Shown here one piece after another: positions 16,452 through 26,191 of a stretch of DNA of 36,444 nt. Under the pieces are notes generated by a model. That model saw nothing but the letters and a program-made list of their open reading frames with translations. It searched no databases and was not told where the DNA came from. The translations under genes and the position numbers were made by a program. The DNA is from Bacillota bacterium (lineage in GTDB: Bacteria > Bacillota > Clostridia > Lachnospirales > Lachnospiraceae): positions 1 through 36,444 of the forward strand of contig JAEZJW010000199.1 in assembly GCA_023415595.1 (NCBI GenBank), written 5' to 3'. Each line of letters starts with the position of its first letter. Position 1 is the first letter of the stretch.

Positions 16452-16615
16452 ATGATTTCTCCTTTTCCGTTTTTATTTCATATATATTCTATATGATTAA
16501 TATGTTATTATAAGGTAACTCATTCCATAATATTTGTCAACACTTTTTTTTATAATATTTTCAATTTATTGGGATTATCTTCCCGATACTGGATAGCTTC
16601 CAAGCCTCACACCGG

Positions 16616-17041
16616 CTATTCCCTTAAGAACATGATCGTTCCGACGAGAAATAATGCCAGCCCCATGATTTTTCTGGAACTGATCTCTATATTATTCAGG
16701 TAAACATCGATGACCAGTCCGCTTACCAGCTGCCCTGACAGGATAAGGATCAAAGTATTGGAGATTCCCAGACTCGGAATCGCCTTAGAGGAAAAATATA
16801 TGATAAAGGCACCGAAGATCCCTCCCAGCCAAAGCACCGGGCTGACTGTCATGATCTTAGGATATTGTGACAGAGTACCGCCATAGGCACAGAGGAATAC
16901 CATGAAGATCAACCCGATGATCAGACTGTGTAGTGTGGCCAGGCTCGGTGTGATATGTTTGCCGAGCTGTGCGTTGATACTTGTCTCTATGGTCGTGAAT
17001 ATCCCAGCCAAGACAGCTAAAACAATTGATATGATACTCAT
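16616..17041 (-). CDS. DMT-superfamily membrane protein, YdcZ (DUF606) type
   Basis: 141 aa from the ATG at 17041, which has GAGGT 5 nt upstream; the ATG at 17071 lacks a site. Five hydrophobic helices are visible, and the second half of the first (GIFTTIETSINAQLGK) carries the typical YdcZ/DUF606 motif N-x-x-L-G. Members are half-size drug/metabolite transporters that probably work as dimers. Substrate unknown. It lies upstream of metY on the same strand (164-bp gap) and is divergent from the aminotransferase; co-regulation is possible but not shown. Confidence 0.8.
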   Translation of the reverse strand: MSIISIVLAVLAGIFTTIETSINAQLGKHITPSLATLHSLIIGLIFMVFLCAYGGTLSQYPKIMTVSPVLWLGGIFGAFIIYFSSKAIPSLGISNTLILILSGQLVSGLVIDVYLNNIEISSRKIMGLALFLVGTIMFLRE

Positions 17042-17192
17042 GGCAAACCTCGTCAATATCCTTGGTTCCATCTTATGTAACGAGCCCCTGTTCTATACAG
17101 GCTATCTTGCAGACTTTCCAGATACTGCTTGTACTAATCCTGAAATCATATTATAATAGCTGTAATTTATGCAGATGAAGGAGTATGGATCA

Positions 17193-18476
17193 ATGCAGTA
17201 TAAGAACTTAAGCAAAAATGAACTTCAGGCGAGGAAAGCAGAGCTTGAGACATTGTATAAAGAATATCAGGGATTTCGGCTGAATCTGAATATGACCCGC
17301 GGCAAACCCTCCTCTGCCCAATTGGATTTGGCTATGGAGATGCTTAATTCTCTGGACAGTGAGGCTAACCTCACCTCCTCTAGCGGGGATGATTGCAGAA
17401 ATTACGGTCTGATGGACGGTATTCAGGAAGCAAAGCAGCTGATGGCAGATCTGGTTGAACTCGACCCTAAGCAGGTAGTCATCCACGGGGCATCCAGCCT
17501 GAATATCATGTATGATCTCATCTCCCATTCCTTTACCCATGGTGTAGGTGAGCATACTCCCTGGTATCAGCTTAACCGTGTTAAATTTCTTTGTCCTGTT
17601 CCGGGATACGACAGGCATTTTGCGATAACAGAGTATTTTGGTATTGAAATGATCAACATTCCAATGATGCAGGACGGACCGGATATGGATCTGATTGAGG
17701 AGCTCGTTCGTACAGACGAGGCTATTAAGGGAATCTGGTGTGTTCCCCAGTACAGCAATCCGGGCGGAGTCGTATATTCTGATGAGGTGGTTCGACGTTT
17801 TGCAGGGCTTAAACCTGCCGCGAAGGACTTCCGAATCTATTGGGATAATTCTTATTGTGTCCATCATTTATATTTCGAACAGCCGGAAAATGTATTGGAA
17901 ATCCTGAAAGAGTGTGAGAAGGCCGGAAACCCGGATCTGGTATACGAATTCCTATCAACCTCTAAGATCAGCTTCGCGGGAGGCGGCATCTCGGCTGTAG
18001 CCTCTTCGGGAGCAAATCTAAAGGAGATAAAGAAATTCATGAGTCTGCAGTTTATCTGCCATGATAAGGTTAACCAACTGCGGCATGTTCGTTTCTTAAA
18101 GGATAAGACTTCAGTAATGGAGCATATGAAGAAGCATGCTGCACTGCTGGCTCCTAAATTCGAAGCTGTGGTGAATATCCTGGAGCAGGAGCTTGGCGGA
18201 CTTGGCATCGGAACCTGGACCAATCCGAAGGGTGGCTATTTCATCTCCTTTCAAGCCATGTCAGGCTGTGCTAAGGCTATCGTATCAAGATGCAAGGAAG
18301 CAGGTGTTGTATTGACCGAGGCAGGAGCCACCTATCCATACGGTAAGGATCCGTCCGACAGTAATATCAGAATCGCTCCTTCCTTTCCGACACCGGAGGA
18401 GCTGATTACCGCCACGCAAGTATTTGCATTATGTGTTAGGCTATGTTCCATAGAGAAGCTTCTGACAGTGGAATAA
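17193..18476 (+). CDS. PLP-dependent aminotransferase (aspartate aminotransferase 1c / MocR-like type)
   Basis: 427 aa from the ATG at 17193: AAGGAG at 17178-17183 gives 9 nt spacing, while upstream ATGs at 17169 and 17175 have none. Fold type I: NMTRGKP near the N-terminus, PVPGYDRHF, Asn189 in PQYSNPGG, Asp218 in YWDNSYCVHH and the PLP Lys258 in LSTSKISFAGGG. The motif set fits the Aminotran_MocR family that includes the single-domain aspartate aminotransferases of actinobacteria and clostridia; there is no DNA-binding domain. It probably transfers amino groups between aspartate or alanine and 2-oxoglutarate. The divergent gap to 17041 carries both promoters. Confidence 0.88.
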   Translation: MQYKNLSKNELQARKAELETLYKEYQGFRLNLNMTRGKPSSAQLDLAMEMLNSLDSEANLTSSSGDDCRNYGLMDGIQEAKQLMADLVELDPKQVVIHGASSLNIMYDLISHSFTHGVGEHTPWYQLNRVKFLCPVPGYDRHFAITEYFGIEMINIPMMQDGPDMDLIEELVRTDEAIKGIWCVPQYSNPGGVVYSDEVVRRFAGLKPAAKDFRIYWDNSYCVHHLYFEQPENVLEILKECEKAGNPDLVYEFLSTSKISFAGGGISAVASSGANLKEIKKFMSLQFICHDKVNQLRHVRFLKDKTSVMEHMKKHAALLAPKFEAVVNILEQELGGLGIGTWTNPKGGYFISFQAMSGCAKAIVSRCKEAGVVLTEAGATYPYGKDPSDSNIRIAPSFPTPEELITATQVFALCVRLCSIEKLLTVE

Positions 18477-18564
18477 AGGATGTCTGCCGGTATGGGATCA
18501 TGCAGTAATACTTTGAGGCCGGCTGCAATATAATTCAGTAAATGGATGCTTTCAGAGGGATCCG

Positions 18565-19851
18565 ATGGAAATTCATGTTGTTATAGCAGGGGAGACAGTT
18601 GAAGCAATTGCAGAAAAATACGGTGTATCTGTACAGAAAATAATCCAGGATAATGAGCTTTTCAATGCAGATAACTTAGTGCCGGGCCAAACTATCGTCA
18701 TAACTTATCCGGTAATCTCCCATACGGTACAAGAAGGGGATACCTTGGAGAGTATCGCTTCTTCTTATGGGATTCCGCTGCTTCAAATATTAAGGAATAA
18801 TCCGTTTCTTGTCGAACGGGAATATCTCTATCCAGGTGAGAGCCTGGTAATCAGCTATGATAATTCCATGGGTAGGGTGATTACCGGTGGATTTGCATAC
18901 CCCTATATTAATAGAAATGTTTTGTTAAAAATACTGCCCTACCTTACCTATCTGACCATATTTAATTACACTGTCTCCAGAGAGGGAGAAATCATCTCCT
19001 ATTATGATGATACAGAGCTGATCAATACATGCAAAGCTTATGGCGTTGCTCCCCTGATGCTTTTAACCACGCTGACCACCAGGGGTGTCCCCGACCTAAA
19101 TACCGTATATGATGTATTGACAAACGAAGAGCTTCAGGAGGAATATATCAAAAAGGTGCTTGAAGTAGTAATATCAAAGGGATATTATGGGGTTAATTTA
19201 TCTTTTAATTTTTTAAATAATACAAATCAATATCTCTATTTCAACCTATATAATAAAATCTCCCAAATTGCCTTAGAAAAAGGTGTCCCACTGCTATTGA
19301 CGATTAATCCTAATAAAGCCTTTGCTGATGGCAGGTTCGAATATGAGTCGGTGGACTATTCCGGCTTTAAGCCCAAAAACGGCAATATCACTTTTCTGAC
19401 CTTTAATTGGGGGTATAATTTCGGACCTCCTTTGCCTATTGGATCAATACATGACATCAATGCTCTGCTCGAAAATGCAGTAAACTATATCGCACCGAAT
19501 AAGATCAGCATCGGTATTCCGGTCCTGGGCTATGATTGGGAGCTTCCTTATGTCATGGGTTTTTCAAGAGCTACTTCATTAACCATAAATTCTGTCCTGG
19601 AGATAGCAATAAGTAATGATGCAGTAATCGAGTTTGATGAATTATCTCAAACCCCTTTCATCAGATATATTGAAAAACCCTCCCAAATCCCTCATATCAT
19701 ATGGTTTGTTGATGCCAGAAGTATACAAGCTATCATGAAGCTGGTTACCGAATATGGATTGAACGGCACTGGAATCTGGAATATCATGAATTATTATGCT
19801 CCGATGTGGCTGGTAATCAATGCTCAGTATGAAATAATTAAGATTCTATGA
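18565..19851 (+). CDS. LysM-LysM-GH18 protein, SleL/YaaH-like, catalytic Glu missing
   Basis: 428 aa. No signal peptide. Two LysM domains at about 2-48 (HVVIAGETVEAIAEKYGVS) and 52-98 (HTVQEGDTLESIASSYGIP), then a GH18 barrel at about 104-428 of the spore cortex-lytic SleL/YaaH/YdhD kind. The GH18 active-site signature DGxDxDxE is degraded here: residues 208-215 read YGVNLSFN, so the acid/base Glu is Asn215 and the preceding Asp is Ser213. Hydrolysis is therefore unlikely; the protein may bind peptidoglycan in the spore coat or cortex. Ribosome site AGAGGGA. It is convergent with the YesN-type gene, with only 32 bp between. LysM without a signal is usual for forespore or mother-cell proteins. 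Confidence 0.88.
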   Translation: MEIHVVIAGETVEAIAEKYGVSVQKIIQDNELFNADNLVPGQTIVITYPVISHTVQEGDTLESIASSYGIPLLQILRNNPFLVEREYLYPGESLVISYDNSMGRVITGGFAYPYINRNVLLKILPYLTYLTIFNYTVSREGEIISYYDDTELINTCKAYGVAPLMLLTTLTTRGVPDLNTVYDVLTNEELQEEYIKKVLEVVISKGYYGVNLSFNFLNNTNQYLYFNLYNKISQIALEKGVPLLLTINPNKAFADGRFEYESVDYSGFKPKNGNITFLTFNWGYNFGPPLPIGSIHDINALLENAVNYIAPNKISIGIPVLGYDWELPYVMGFSRATSLTINSVLEIAISNDAVIEFDELSQTPFIRYIEKPSQIPHIIWFVDARSIQAIMKLVTEYGLNGTGIWNIMNYYAPMWLVINAQYEIIKIL

Positions 19852-19883
19852 TCATCCGTTTATTCTACAGTTGAAATTCTTCT

Positions 19884-21452
19884 CTATTTATTGCGGTATT
19901 CCGAAATGGTCATACCCACATATTTCTTAAAGGTTTTACTAAAGTACTGGGGATCATTAAAGCCAACCTCATAGGTTACGTCATTGATGGTCGCCTGAGG
20001 ATTCTTTAGCAGCTGTTTTGCCTTTTCAATTCGGACAGAATTCAGGTAGGAAGAAAATGTAGTATCCATCTCTTTCTTAAATAGCACTGAGAAATAATAC
20101 TTCGATATTCCTACATACCCCGCTATATCATCCAGCGATATCTTCTTGTCGTAATGATCTGCGATATATTGGACAGCCTTCTTAATCAGCAGCTCCGCAT
20201 TATCAACTCTGTTCAGGGTATTCTCCTCCATCAGGTTCTTAATAAAGCTCCTGATGACTTCAATCACCTCTTCCAGCTCCTCTGCGTTAATTACACTCTT
20301 TTGGAACGAAAACATCTCCTCCTCCGGGATTCCGATATCAAGTCTTCGGAAGATATCTTTGATCATATGGGACAGCTCCAGCTTCACTTCCAGCGAATTG
20401 CCCCGGGATTCATCCAGATTCTTCTTCAATCCGTCAATTATGTTGTAAATAGCTTCCGAATCTGCCTCCTCTATTAATTCGCAAAGTTCCTTTACCATCG
20501 CAGACGTATAGATAAACCTTCCCTCCGAAGACTTATGCATCGTATCCTTCGTCAGATGCTCCCCTTCGGACAGATAAAACAGATAATCAGATGCTTCAAA
20601 GATCCATTCAGCATAATCTCTGGAGGCTTCGATTGTCTCAGTAATCGGAGAACATGCACTCTTAAAGCCAATATTAAAATACTGTCTGATGGAAGCCTGC
20701 AGGTATTGAATACATTTTCCCAGCGCAAGATCGTTCAAATTCCTTGCCATCAGAAAGCAGGTAACAGATTTTCCGAATGGCTTTAAGAAGACCTCCATTG
20801 CTTCATCCTGAAATTTATGGATGATTAATTCCGAGCAAGCGGATATCATGCTTGTGATCTGATATTCAGAATTCTTACCATCTTTAAGTCCGGAGCGGAA
20901 ATCAAACTGAAGAAAGCAGTATTTCCCACTATTCCATTCCACCTCTGCTTTACGGAATTCTTCCCGGATGAGTTCCAGACTGCGGTTACCACTCAGTAAT
21001 AGACCCAGCAGATGTTCCTGCTGCTTTCTGACCTGTACTGCACTGTCTTGATGATCCGTGGCATGGCCTGACGATTCATCCAGCTTTTTCTTCTTCTCCA
21101 ACAGGATCTTCTTCAGCTCTTCCTCCTCCATTTCCGCTTTCAAAATATATTCGGACACCTTTAATTTGATTGCAGCTTTCGCATAGGAGAAGTCATCCAT
21201 GCAGGTCAGGAATATAATTTCAGTTTTCGGATTATGCTCTCTTATCTTCTGGGCAAGCCAGATGCCATCCTGCTTCGGCATCTTGATATCCGTAATTACG
21301 ATATCGGGGAGTAGGGCGACATACTTTTCGTAAGCTGCTTGCCCATTCCCGGCTTCCGCAACAATTTCAAAACCAAGCTCCTGCCAGTCGATCAGAGACT
21401 TCACCCCAATCCTGACCAGCATCTCATCATCAACGATCATAATCTTATACAT
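19884..21452 (-). CDS. Response regulator with AraC-type DNA-binding domain, YesN-like
   Basis: 522 aa from the ATG at 21452 with GAGGAG 6 nt upstream; a TTG two codons earlier is less likely. Receiver domain: DDE at 8-10, phosphoacceptor Asp55 (IVITDIKMP), Thr in FLTCMDDF, Lys in YILKAEM. A middle domain of about 300 residues with no motif I know is followed by two AraC helix-turn-helix units at about 420-520 (DDIAGYVGISKYYFSVLFKKE; ATINDVTYEVGFNDPQYFSKTFKK). Such regulators switch on sugar transport or polysaccharide operons. It follows the YesM-type gene by 11 nt. Candidate targets are the repeats at 28761-28844 and 30235-30318 (inference). Confidence 0.93.
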   Translation of the reverse strand: MYKIMIVDDEMLVRIGVKSLIDWQELGFEIVAEAGNGQAAYEKYVALLPDIVITDIKMPKQDGIWLAQKIREHNPKTEIIFLTCMDDFSYAKAAIKLKVSEYILKAEMEEEELKKILLEKKKKLDESSGHATDHQDSAVQVRKQQEHLLGLLLSGNRSLELIREEFRKAEVEWNSGKYCFLQFDFRSGLKDGKNSEYQITSMISACSELIIHKFQDEAMEVFLKPFGKSVTCFLMARNLNDLALGKCIQYLQASIRQYFNIGFKSACSPITETIEASRDYAEWIFEASDYLFYLSEGEHLTKDTMHKSSEGRFIYTSAMVKELCELIEEADSEAIYNIIDGLKKNLDESRGNSLEVKLELSHMIKDIFRRLDIGIPEEEMFSFQKSVINAEELEEVIEVIRSFIKNLMEENTLNRVDNAELLIKKAVQYIADHYDKKISLDDIAGYVGISKYYFSVLFKKEMDTTFSSYLNSVRIEKAKQLLKNPQATINDVTYEVGFNDPQYFSKTFKKYVGMTISEYRNK

Positions 21453-21463
21453 AGGCAACTCCT

Positions 21464-23203
21464 CTATGATGCATTATCGGGAACACGGATAATGACAGTT
21501 GTTCCTTCCCCTTCTGCTGAAACTATCTGCAGACCGTATTGCTCGCCCAGATATAGCTTCAGCCTTTGATTCACATTATTGAGTCCAACCTTACTGAACC
21601 TGTTGATATTTTGTTCCTGTTTGAAGATATTATCCAATACCTCCTTCTTGATTCCGCTTCCGTTATCCTCAACCACGATTTCGATATGGTCACCGTTTTC
21701 TCTTGTATAGATACGGATGACAATCGGATCTTCCCTCTTCTCTGCTTCATCAATCCCATAGATCAGTGAGTTTTCAACAATCGGCTGCAGAATCAGCTTT
21801 GGAATGCTGAGCCGTTTATGCTCCTCCTTAATATCATAATGAATTTCAAAGAGCTGATTAAAACGCAGCCGTTGGATCAGGATATAGTTTTCGATATATT
21901 CTATTTCATCCTGAAGGGAAATCATCGTATTACCAAAGCTGATGCTGACTCTTAAGAGCTTCACCAGAGCAACCAATGCATCTGAAATACTGTTTTCCCC
22001 CTTGAGCTTCGCCATCCAACGTATGGTATTCAGCGTATTATAAAGAAAATGCGGATTGATCTGAGCATGAAGCACCTCCAGCTCCAGTTCGCTCTTATTC
22101 TGCTCTACTGCAATGATATCCTCCATCAGCTTCTTAATCTGGTTCACCATCTGATTAAAGCTTTCACTCAGATCATCCAGCTCATTGTAGACATTGGATT
22201 CTACCCTGACATCCAGATTCCCTGCCTCCACCTGCTTCATCTGATGCATCATCAGCTCGATTGGTTTCGTGATCCTTCCGGTATAGATGATTGCTACATA
22301 GAACATGACCACCAGGGCAATAATTCCTCCGGCAATGGAATATAACTGGAGCCGGTTGATCTGGGCATAAAGCACCGCCTCCGGTATCGTCTTTACCACA
22401 AACCATTTCCCGTAGTTGAAGGAGGAATAGATCGCCACATATTTTTTCCTGTCCTTATAATAGCTGAAGTAATTCTGTCCGTTATCTTCCTTCATGGTAT
22501 TAAAGTATTTCTTATCATGTATCGGTGTAAAGTCATGATCGGAGCTGGCAATGATATTCCCTGATCTGTCACAGATCAGGACCCTGCTGTTTTCCTCCGA
22601 AATATCGGAGAAGGCCCCGGTCAGTACACTCTCATCCACTTCAATGTTGATATAGCCTAATTCTCTTAAGGAATACACATCTATGATTTTTCTTCCCATA
22701 GAGAAATAACGTTTCGTTATGCTGCCCGAAAGTACCTTTACCTTTCTTTCCTTCGTGGGAAACCATACAATCTCCCCTGTTGTATGTTCCAACTCAAACC
22801 TGGGAAAGTTTTTTACTCCGCCCTGAAGCTCTGCTCCGATCTGATGATATCCATTCGGGCTGATGACATAGATTCCTTCAATCAGGTTGCTGGAGACATA
22901 AAAGCTATACAATATATCACTCAGCTGGTTCCTGTTGCCATCCTTTATAGTATGGATCAGCTCCTGGTTGGATATCATGGAATTGGATAGGATCTCTACA
23001 CTGTTCAGAATATAATCCAGGTTATTTCCTACCACCTCCACGGACTGTTTCTCAGATTCTCCGTATTGCTCATTCAGGGTACTTCTGAAGTTACGGAACA
23101 TCGCCATTAATATGACCATAGATACAACGATGATGACAGCGGTCGTCCGAAAGAATTGATTTCTGAAGCTATTCTTTTCTTTGATTAGTTTTATGCCATT
23201 CAT
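21464..23203 (-). CDS. Sensor histidine kinase, YesM/LytS-like
   Basis: 579 aa. TM1 at about 21-37, an external sensor of about 250 residues (dCache-like: SNLIEGIYVISPNG, GNIIASSDHD, YFNTMK), TM2 at about 287-307, a HAMP segment 308-362 and a His_kinase domain with phosphoacceptor His385 in AQINPHFLYNTLN. The C-terminal HATPase has PIVENSLIYGI, EDNGSGI and GLNNVNQRL. Two-component kinase of the sugar-linked class; its input is probably a ligand bound directly or through the lipoprotein encoded just upstream (23237-24697). The gap to that gene is 33 nt, so the three genes form one operon. Confidence 0.93.
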   Translation of the reverse strand: MNGIKLIKEKNSFRNQFFRTTAVIIVVSMVILMAMFRNFRSTLNEQYGESEKQSVEVVGNNLDYILNSVEILSNSMISNQELIHTIKDGNRNQLSDILYSFYVSSNLIEGIYVISPNGYHQIGAELQGGVKNFPRFELEHTTGEIVWFPTKERKVKVLSGSITKRYFSMGRKIIDVYSLRELGYINIEVDESVLTGAFSDISEENSRVLICDRSGNIIASSDHDFTPIHDKKYFNTMKEDNGQNYFSYYKDRKKYVAIYSSFNYGKWFVVKTIPEAVLYAQINRLQLYSIAGGIIALVVMFYVAIIYTGRITKPIELMMHQMKQVEAGNLDVRVESNVYNELDDLSESFNQMVNQIKKLMEDIIAVEQNKSELELEVLHAQINPHFLYNTLNTIRWMAKLKGENSISDALVALVKLLRVSISFGNTMISLQDEIEYIENYILIQRLRFNQLFEIHYDIKEEHKRLSIPKLILQPIVENSLIYGIDEAEKREDPIVIRIYTRENGDHIEIVVEDNGSGIKKEVLDNIFKQEQNINRFSKVGLNNVNQRLKLYLGEQYGLQIVSAEGEGTTVIIRVPDNAS

Positions 23204-23236
23204 ATTCCCTGCTCCATCCGGTTCTTAAATCATAGG

Positions 23237-24697
23237 TCAGTTCAGTTCGATCCACCTACTTCTCATATTGATTGAAACACTGTTAATATCCAGATCCTCC
23301 TGCACCATGTCATATAAATTGGAAATCATGGTTTCCTCGAAATCATACCCGTTTTTCATCTTCGGCCTGAAATAAGCATATTCCGGCATTTGTGACCGGA
23401 CCATTGCAGTGACCTGCGGAGCCGTACCGGAATAATTCTCTGCAATCAGCTTCGTTAAGTCGGTTCTTGTGGGAAGTGTCCCGCCTTCTTTTTCTGTAAA
23501 GGATTTCATCTGTACCTCCGGAGAGGTCGCCCACACAATAAACATCCAGGCGGCCAGCTTCTTCCTATCATTCGCATAACTGTTGATGCCGATACCGGAA
23601 CCACCGTAGAGGTTAGAACTGCGTACAGGTCCTCTCGGCAGGACGCTGAAGCCTGTTTTTCCTGCCATCTCAGAGTTCTCTACGGCCGAGACATTCTCAT
23701 CCCAATTGATCATCATGGCTACCTCGCCCTTCGTATAGGCATTTGCCACCTCATCCCAGGTAAATCCCTGCGCTTTATCGGGATTTAATGCAATAATCTC
23801 TTTGAACTTACCCAATGCAGTCTGAAACTCCTTCGTTTTAGACTGAAGCTCCGGACCGGTAGCAGTACCCAACCCAACGATCTTATCATTCGCAAAATAT
23901 TCTCCCCCATATGCTCCCAGCACCGTGGAGAAGGCGGTATAGATTGAGTTATGTCTGGCAGACATGGTTAAGCTGCCATATCTGATTTCAAAACGGTCAA
24001 GGTTTTCATTGATCCATTTTGAAACTGCTATAAATTGATCCCAGGTAAAAGCACCGCCTTCCGGATCAGGCTCAAACCCAAGCTCCCTCGCCATCTCTTT
24101 CCTATACTTTTTGAAGATATCCTTCCTATAAAACAAGATCATGGTTGTGGAATCAAAAGGTATGGCATAGAGCTTGTCCTTCGTTCCGAAGTACGAACAT
24201 ACCTCCAGATGTTTCTCGGAAAAGCTGTCAATCCCACCAACGATATGTGGCAAGGTTTCATCCTGTTCATAGCGGTTCAGATCCTCCAGGCCATCATAAA
24301 AACGATTGAGTGTCTTGTAGGGATCGACATAGATCAGATCATATTGTGCTGTTTTTGAGATAAATTCCATATTAATTTTTTCTTCCAGGGTGTTAAAATC
24401 CATCCTCTTTATATTGATTACAATCCCTGTGGCCTCTGTGAATTTTTCTGATTCCTTTGATAGGATATTCGCATTGATATTGTCTTCACAAATAAAATTC
24501 AGGATGGTTCCGTCACACTGTTTCCAGTCGAATCCTGCCGGAGCCTCTATTCTTTCATATTCCGAGGACTGTTCTCCGAAAAGAAATGTTTTTTTGCCAT
24601 TATTTTCGGGTGTTTTCGCACAGCCGGTGGCAATTAGGGAAATCAGAAGCAGTAACGCAAGGCTTCGGCGTTTCCCGTATAACCGATGACTTCTCAT
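23237..24697 (-). CDS. Extracellular solute-binding lipoprotein, family 1
   Basis: 486 aa. Lipobox LIATGC, Cys26. SBP_bac_1 fold: an N-terminal lobe with TGIVINIKRMDFNTLEEKINMEF, QYDLIYVDPY and PFDSTTMILFYRKDIFKKY, then AFTWDQFIAVSKWINEN and, late, MMINWDENVSA, GGSGIGINSYANDRKKLAAWMFIVWATSPEVQ. This class binds oligosaccharides or sugar derivatives for CUT1 importers. No CUT1 permease or ATPase lies nearby; instead the gene leads a YesM/YesN-type two-component pair, so it may be a sensor protein or serve transporters encoded elsewhere. GAAAGGAG precedes the ATG. Confidence 0.9.
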   Translation of the reverse strand: MRSHRLYGKRRSLALLLLISLIATGCAKTPENNGKKTFLFGEQSSEYERIEAPAGFDWKQCDGTILNFICEDNINANILSKESEKFTEATGIVINIKRMDFNTLEEKINMEFISKTAQYDLIYVDPYKTLNRFYDGLEDLNRYEQDETLPHIVGGIDSFSEKHLEVCSYFGTKDKLYAIPFDSTTMILFYRKDIFKKYRKEMARELGFEPDPEGGAFTWDQFIAVSKWINENLDRFEIRYGSLTMSARHNSIYTAFSTVLGAYGGEYFANDKIVGLGTATGPELQSKTKEFQTALGKFKEIIALNPDKAQGFTWDEVANAYTKGEVAMMINWDENVSAVENSEMAGKTGFSVLPRGPVRSSNLYGGSGIGINSYANDRKKLAAWMFIVWATSPEVQMKSFTEKEGGTLPTRTDLTKLIAENYSGTAPQVTAMVRSQMPEYAYFRPKMKNGYDFEETMISNLYDMVQEDLDINSVSINMRSRWIELN

Positions 24698-24890
24698 GAG
24701 ACTTCTCCTTTCAAATGGAATCAGTAAGGTTTTAGCTCCCTATTTCTGATACCGGGACGTTGATAGAACAGCCCTTCCTATCATTATTGTTTTCCATAAT
24801 ACCAAAATATATCAGCCGGCAGAAAATGAAAAATACACTGGTACTGGGGCTACGGGGATGTCAGGCCTCAGCTCCTCCGGTGGAATCGCT

Positions 24891-24969
24891 TAAGAGACAT
24901 ATCGGGGTTTCCTATGAAACAGACGTTGTTAACGTACAATATTTCATAGTAACCGGGATATGTCTCTTA
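24891..24969. repeat. Long nested palindrome
   Basis: Outer arms 24891-24903 and 24957-24969 are perfect 13-bp complements. After a GG/GG internal loop, GGTTTCCTATGAAA and TTTCATAGTAACC pair almost fully (one bulge), and an inner ACGTT-GTT-AACGT hairpin fills the centre. Total about 79 bp. It lies in the 348-bp gap between the dehydrogenase end (25046) and the solute-binding gene (24697). No T-run follows on either strand. The other part of the gap, 24698-24890, shows no confident promoter. It may be a terminator-like structure, an operator or a small mobile-element relic. Confidence 0.6.
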
Positions 24970-25045
24970 ACATGAGGGAGGGGAATAGAGATTACATGAT
25001 TGTTATCAATCAGTAGCTCCAAAATTCTATACGATAAGTTTATTG

Positions 25046-26086
25046 TTAGCTGATTTTGATGACTGCTTTTACTACGTCATTCTTATTGTTAATTACAAAT
25101 TCAAAGGCTTTGGCGGTATCCTCGAAATCAAATTCATGTGTTACAATGCCGGATACATCGATGATACCCTTTGCAATTGCATTGATTGCCTTCGGGTAGA
25201 TATTTCTGTAACGGAACACGGAGGTGATGGTTGCTTCCTTACCCATAATCTTAGCAAAGTTGTAATCAATGATGTCCTCCGGTGCCATACCGACGAGTAC
25301 GATGGTTCCGCCGCGTTTTACCAGGTATGCGGTCTGCTTGATCGTAATCTTGCTGCCCGCTGTCTCGATTACGACATCTGCACCCTTGCCCTTCGTTATC
25401 TCATTCATCTTCTCAACGGCGTCTGCTTCCCTTGCGTTGATTACTCTGGTAGCTCCTAGCTTCATCGCATATTCCAGTCTCTTCGGCATCACATCCACTA
25501 CGGTAATATCGGTAGCACCATAGGCCTTACATGCCAGCAGAGTCACTAGTCCGATACAGCCTGATCCGAGGATAACTACGGAGTCACCGAGCTTCACGTT
25601 ACCCTGTGCAGCCGCATGCATACCAACTGCGAGGGGCTCCACCAGTGCGCCTTCTTTAGAAGTGATATTCTCCGGTAATTTGAAGCACATATTAGCAGGG
25701 AATGCGATATAATTCTCCAAACAGCCGTGATAGGGAGGTGTAGCGAGGAATTCTACATCAGGGCAGAGATTGTATTTACCGGCCTTACAGAATTCACACT
25801 GTCCGCAGGTGATACCGGGCTCTAAGGCCACCTTATCCCCAAGCTTTAAGTCAGTTACCTTGTTTCCTACTTCCACGATTTCTCCGGCACATTCATGACC
25901 AAGCATAAAATCACCGTTTACAATGAAATCACCGATGGAACCGTGCTCCAGATAATGAACATCGGAGCCGCAGATGCCTACATACTCAAGCTTTACTAAT
26001 ACCTGGTCCTCCTTGATCTTCGGTACTTCAATCTCTCTGATTTCCATTTTATTTAAACCTGTCATAAATACAGCTTTATTATTCAT
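25046..26086 (-). CDS. Zinc-dependent sorbitol/xylitol-type dehydrogenase
   Basis: 346 aa medium-chain dehydrogenase. Catalytic zinc ligands Cys39 (VGICGSD), His64 and Glu65 (LGHECAGE); structural zinc cysteines 94, 97, 100 and 108; NAD site GSGCIG with Asp in VVDVMPKRL, which favours NAD over NADP. GSDVHY at 40-45 and EPLAVGMHA (about 149-157) are typical of polyol dehydrogenases (sorbitol, xylitol, L-iditol) that oxidise the polyol to a ketose. It is the last gene after the importer permease (105-bp gap), so imported substrate is probably oxidised by it. Precise substrate uncertain. Confidence 0.9.
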   Translation of the reverse strand: MNNKAVFMTGLNKMEIREIEVPKIKEDQVLVKLEYVGICGSDVHYLEHGSIGDFIVNGDFMLGHECAGEIVEVGNKVTDLKLGDKVALEPGITCGQCEFCKAGKYNLCPDVEFLATPPYHGCLENYIAFPANMCFKLPENITSKEGALVEPLAVGMHAAAQGNVKLGDSVVILGSGCIGLVTLLACKAYGATDITVVDVMPKRLEYAMKLGATRVINAREADAVEKMNEITKGKGADVVIETAGSKITIKQTAYLVKRGGTIVLVGMAPEDIIDYNFAKIMGKEATITSVFRYRNIYPKAINAIAKGIIDVSGIVTHEFDFEDTAKAFEFVINNKNDVVKAVIKIS

Positions 26087-26191
26087 ATTGAGTTCTCCTT
26101 TTTAAATGTTAGATAATGAGTGAGCTTGCTGTAACATATTTTATATTTATAATAATCTTCGTAGTTGTTAATTCCTGATGCTTCTACTTCA

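Noticed and set aside
16507..16540. TTGACA and TATAAT upstream of metY as a promoter
   Set aside because: The spacer is 22 bp, too long for a normal sigma-A promoter. One of the two may be used, but not as a pair.
16452..16615. SAM riboswitch or T-box before metY
   Set aside because: The region is short and AT-rich with none of the conserved helices or T-box sequence.
24760..24975. 71-codon plus-strand ORF in the gap before the dehydrogenase
   Set aside because: It runs through the nested palindrome, has no ribosome site and shows no family resemblance.
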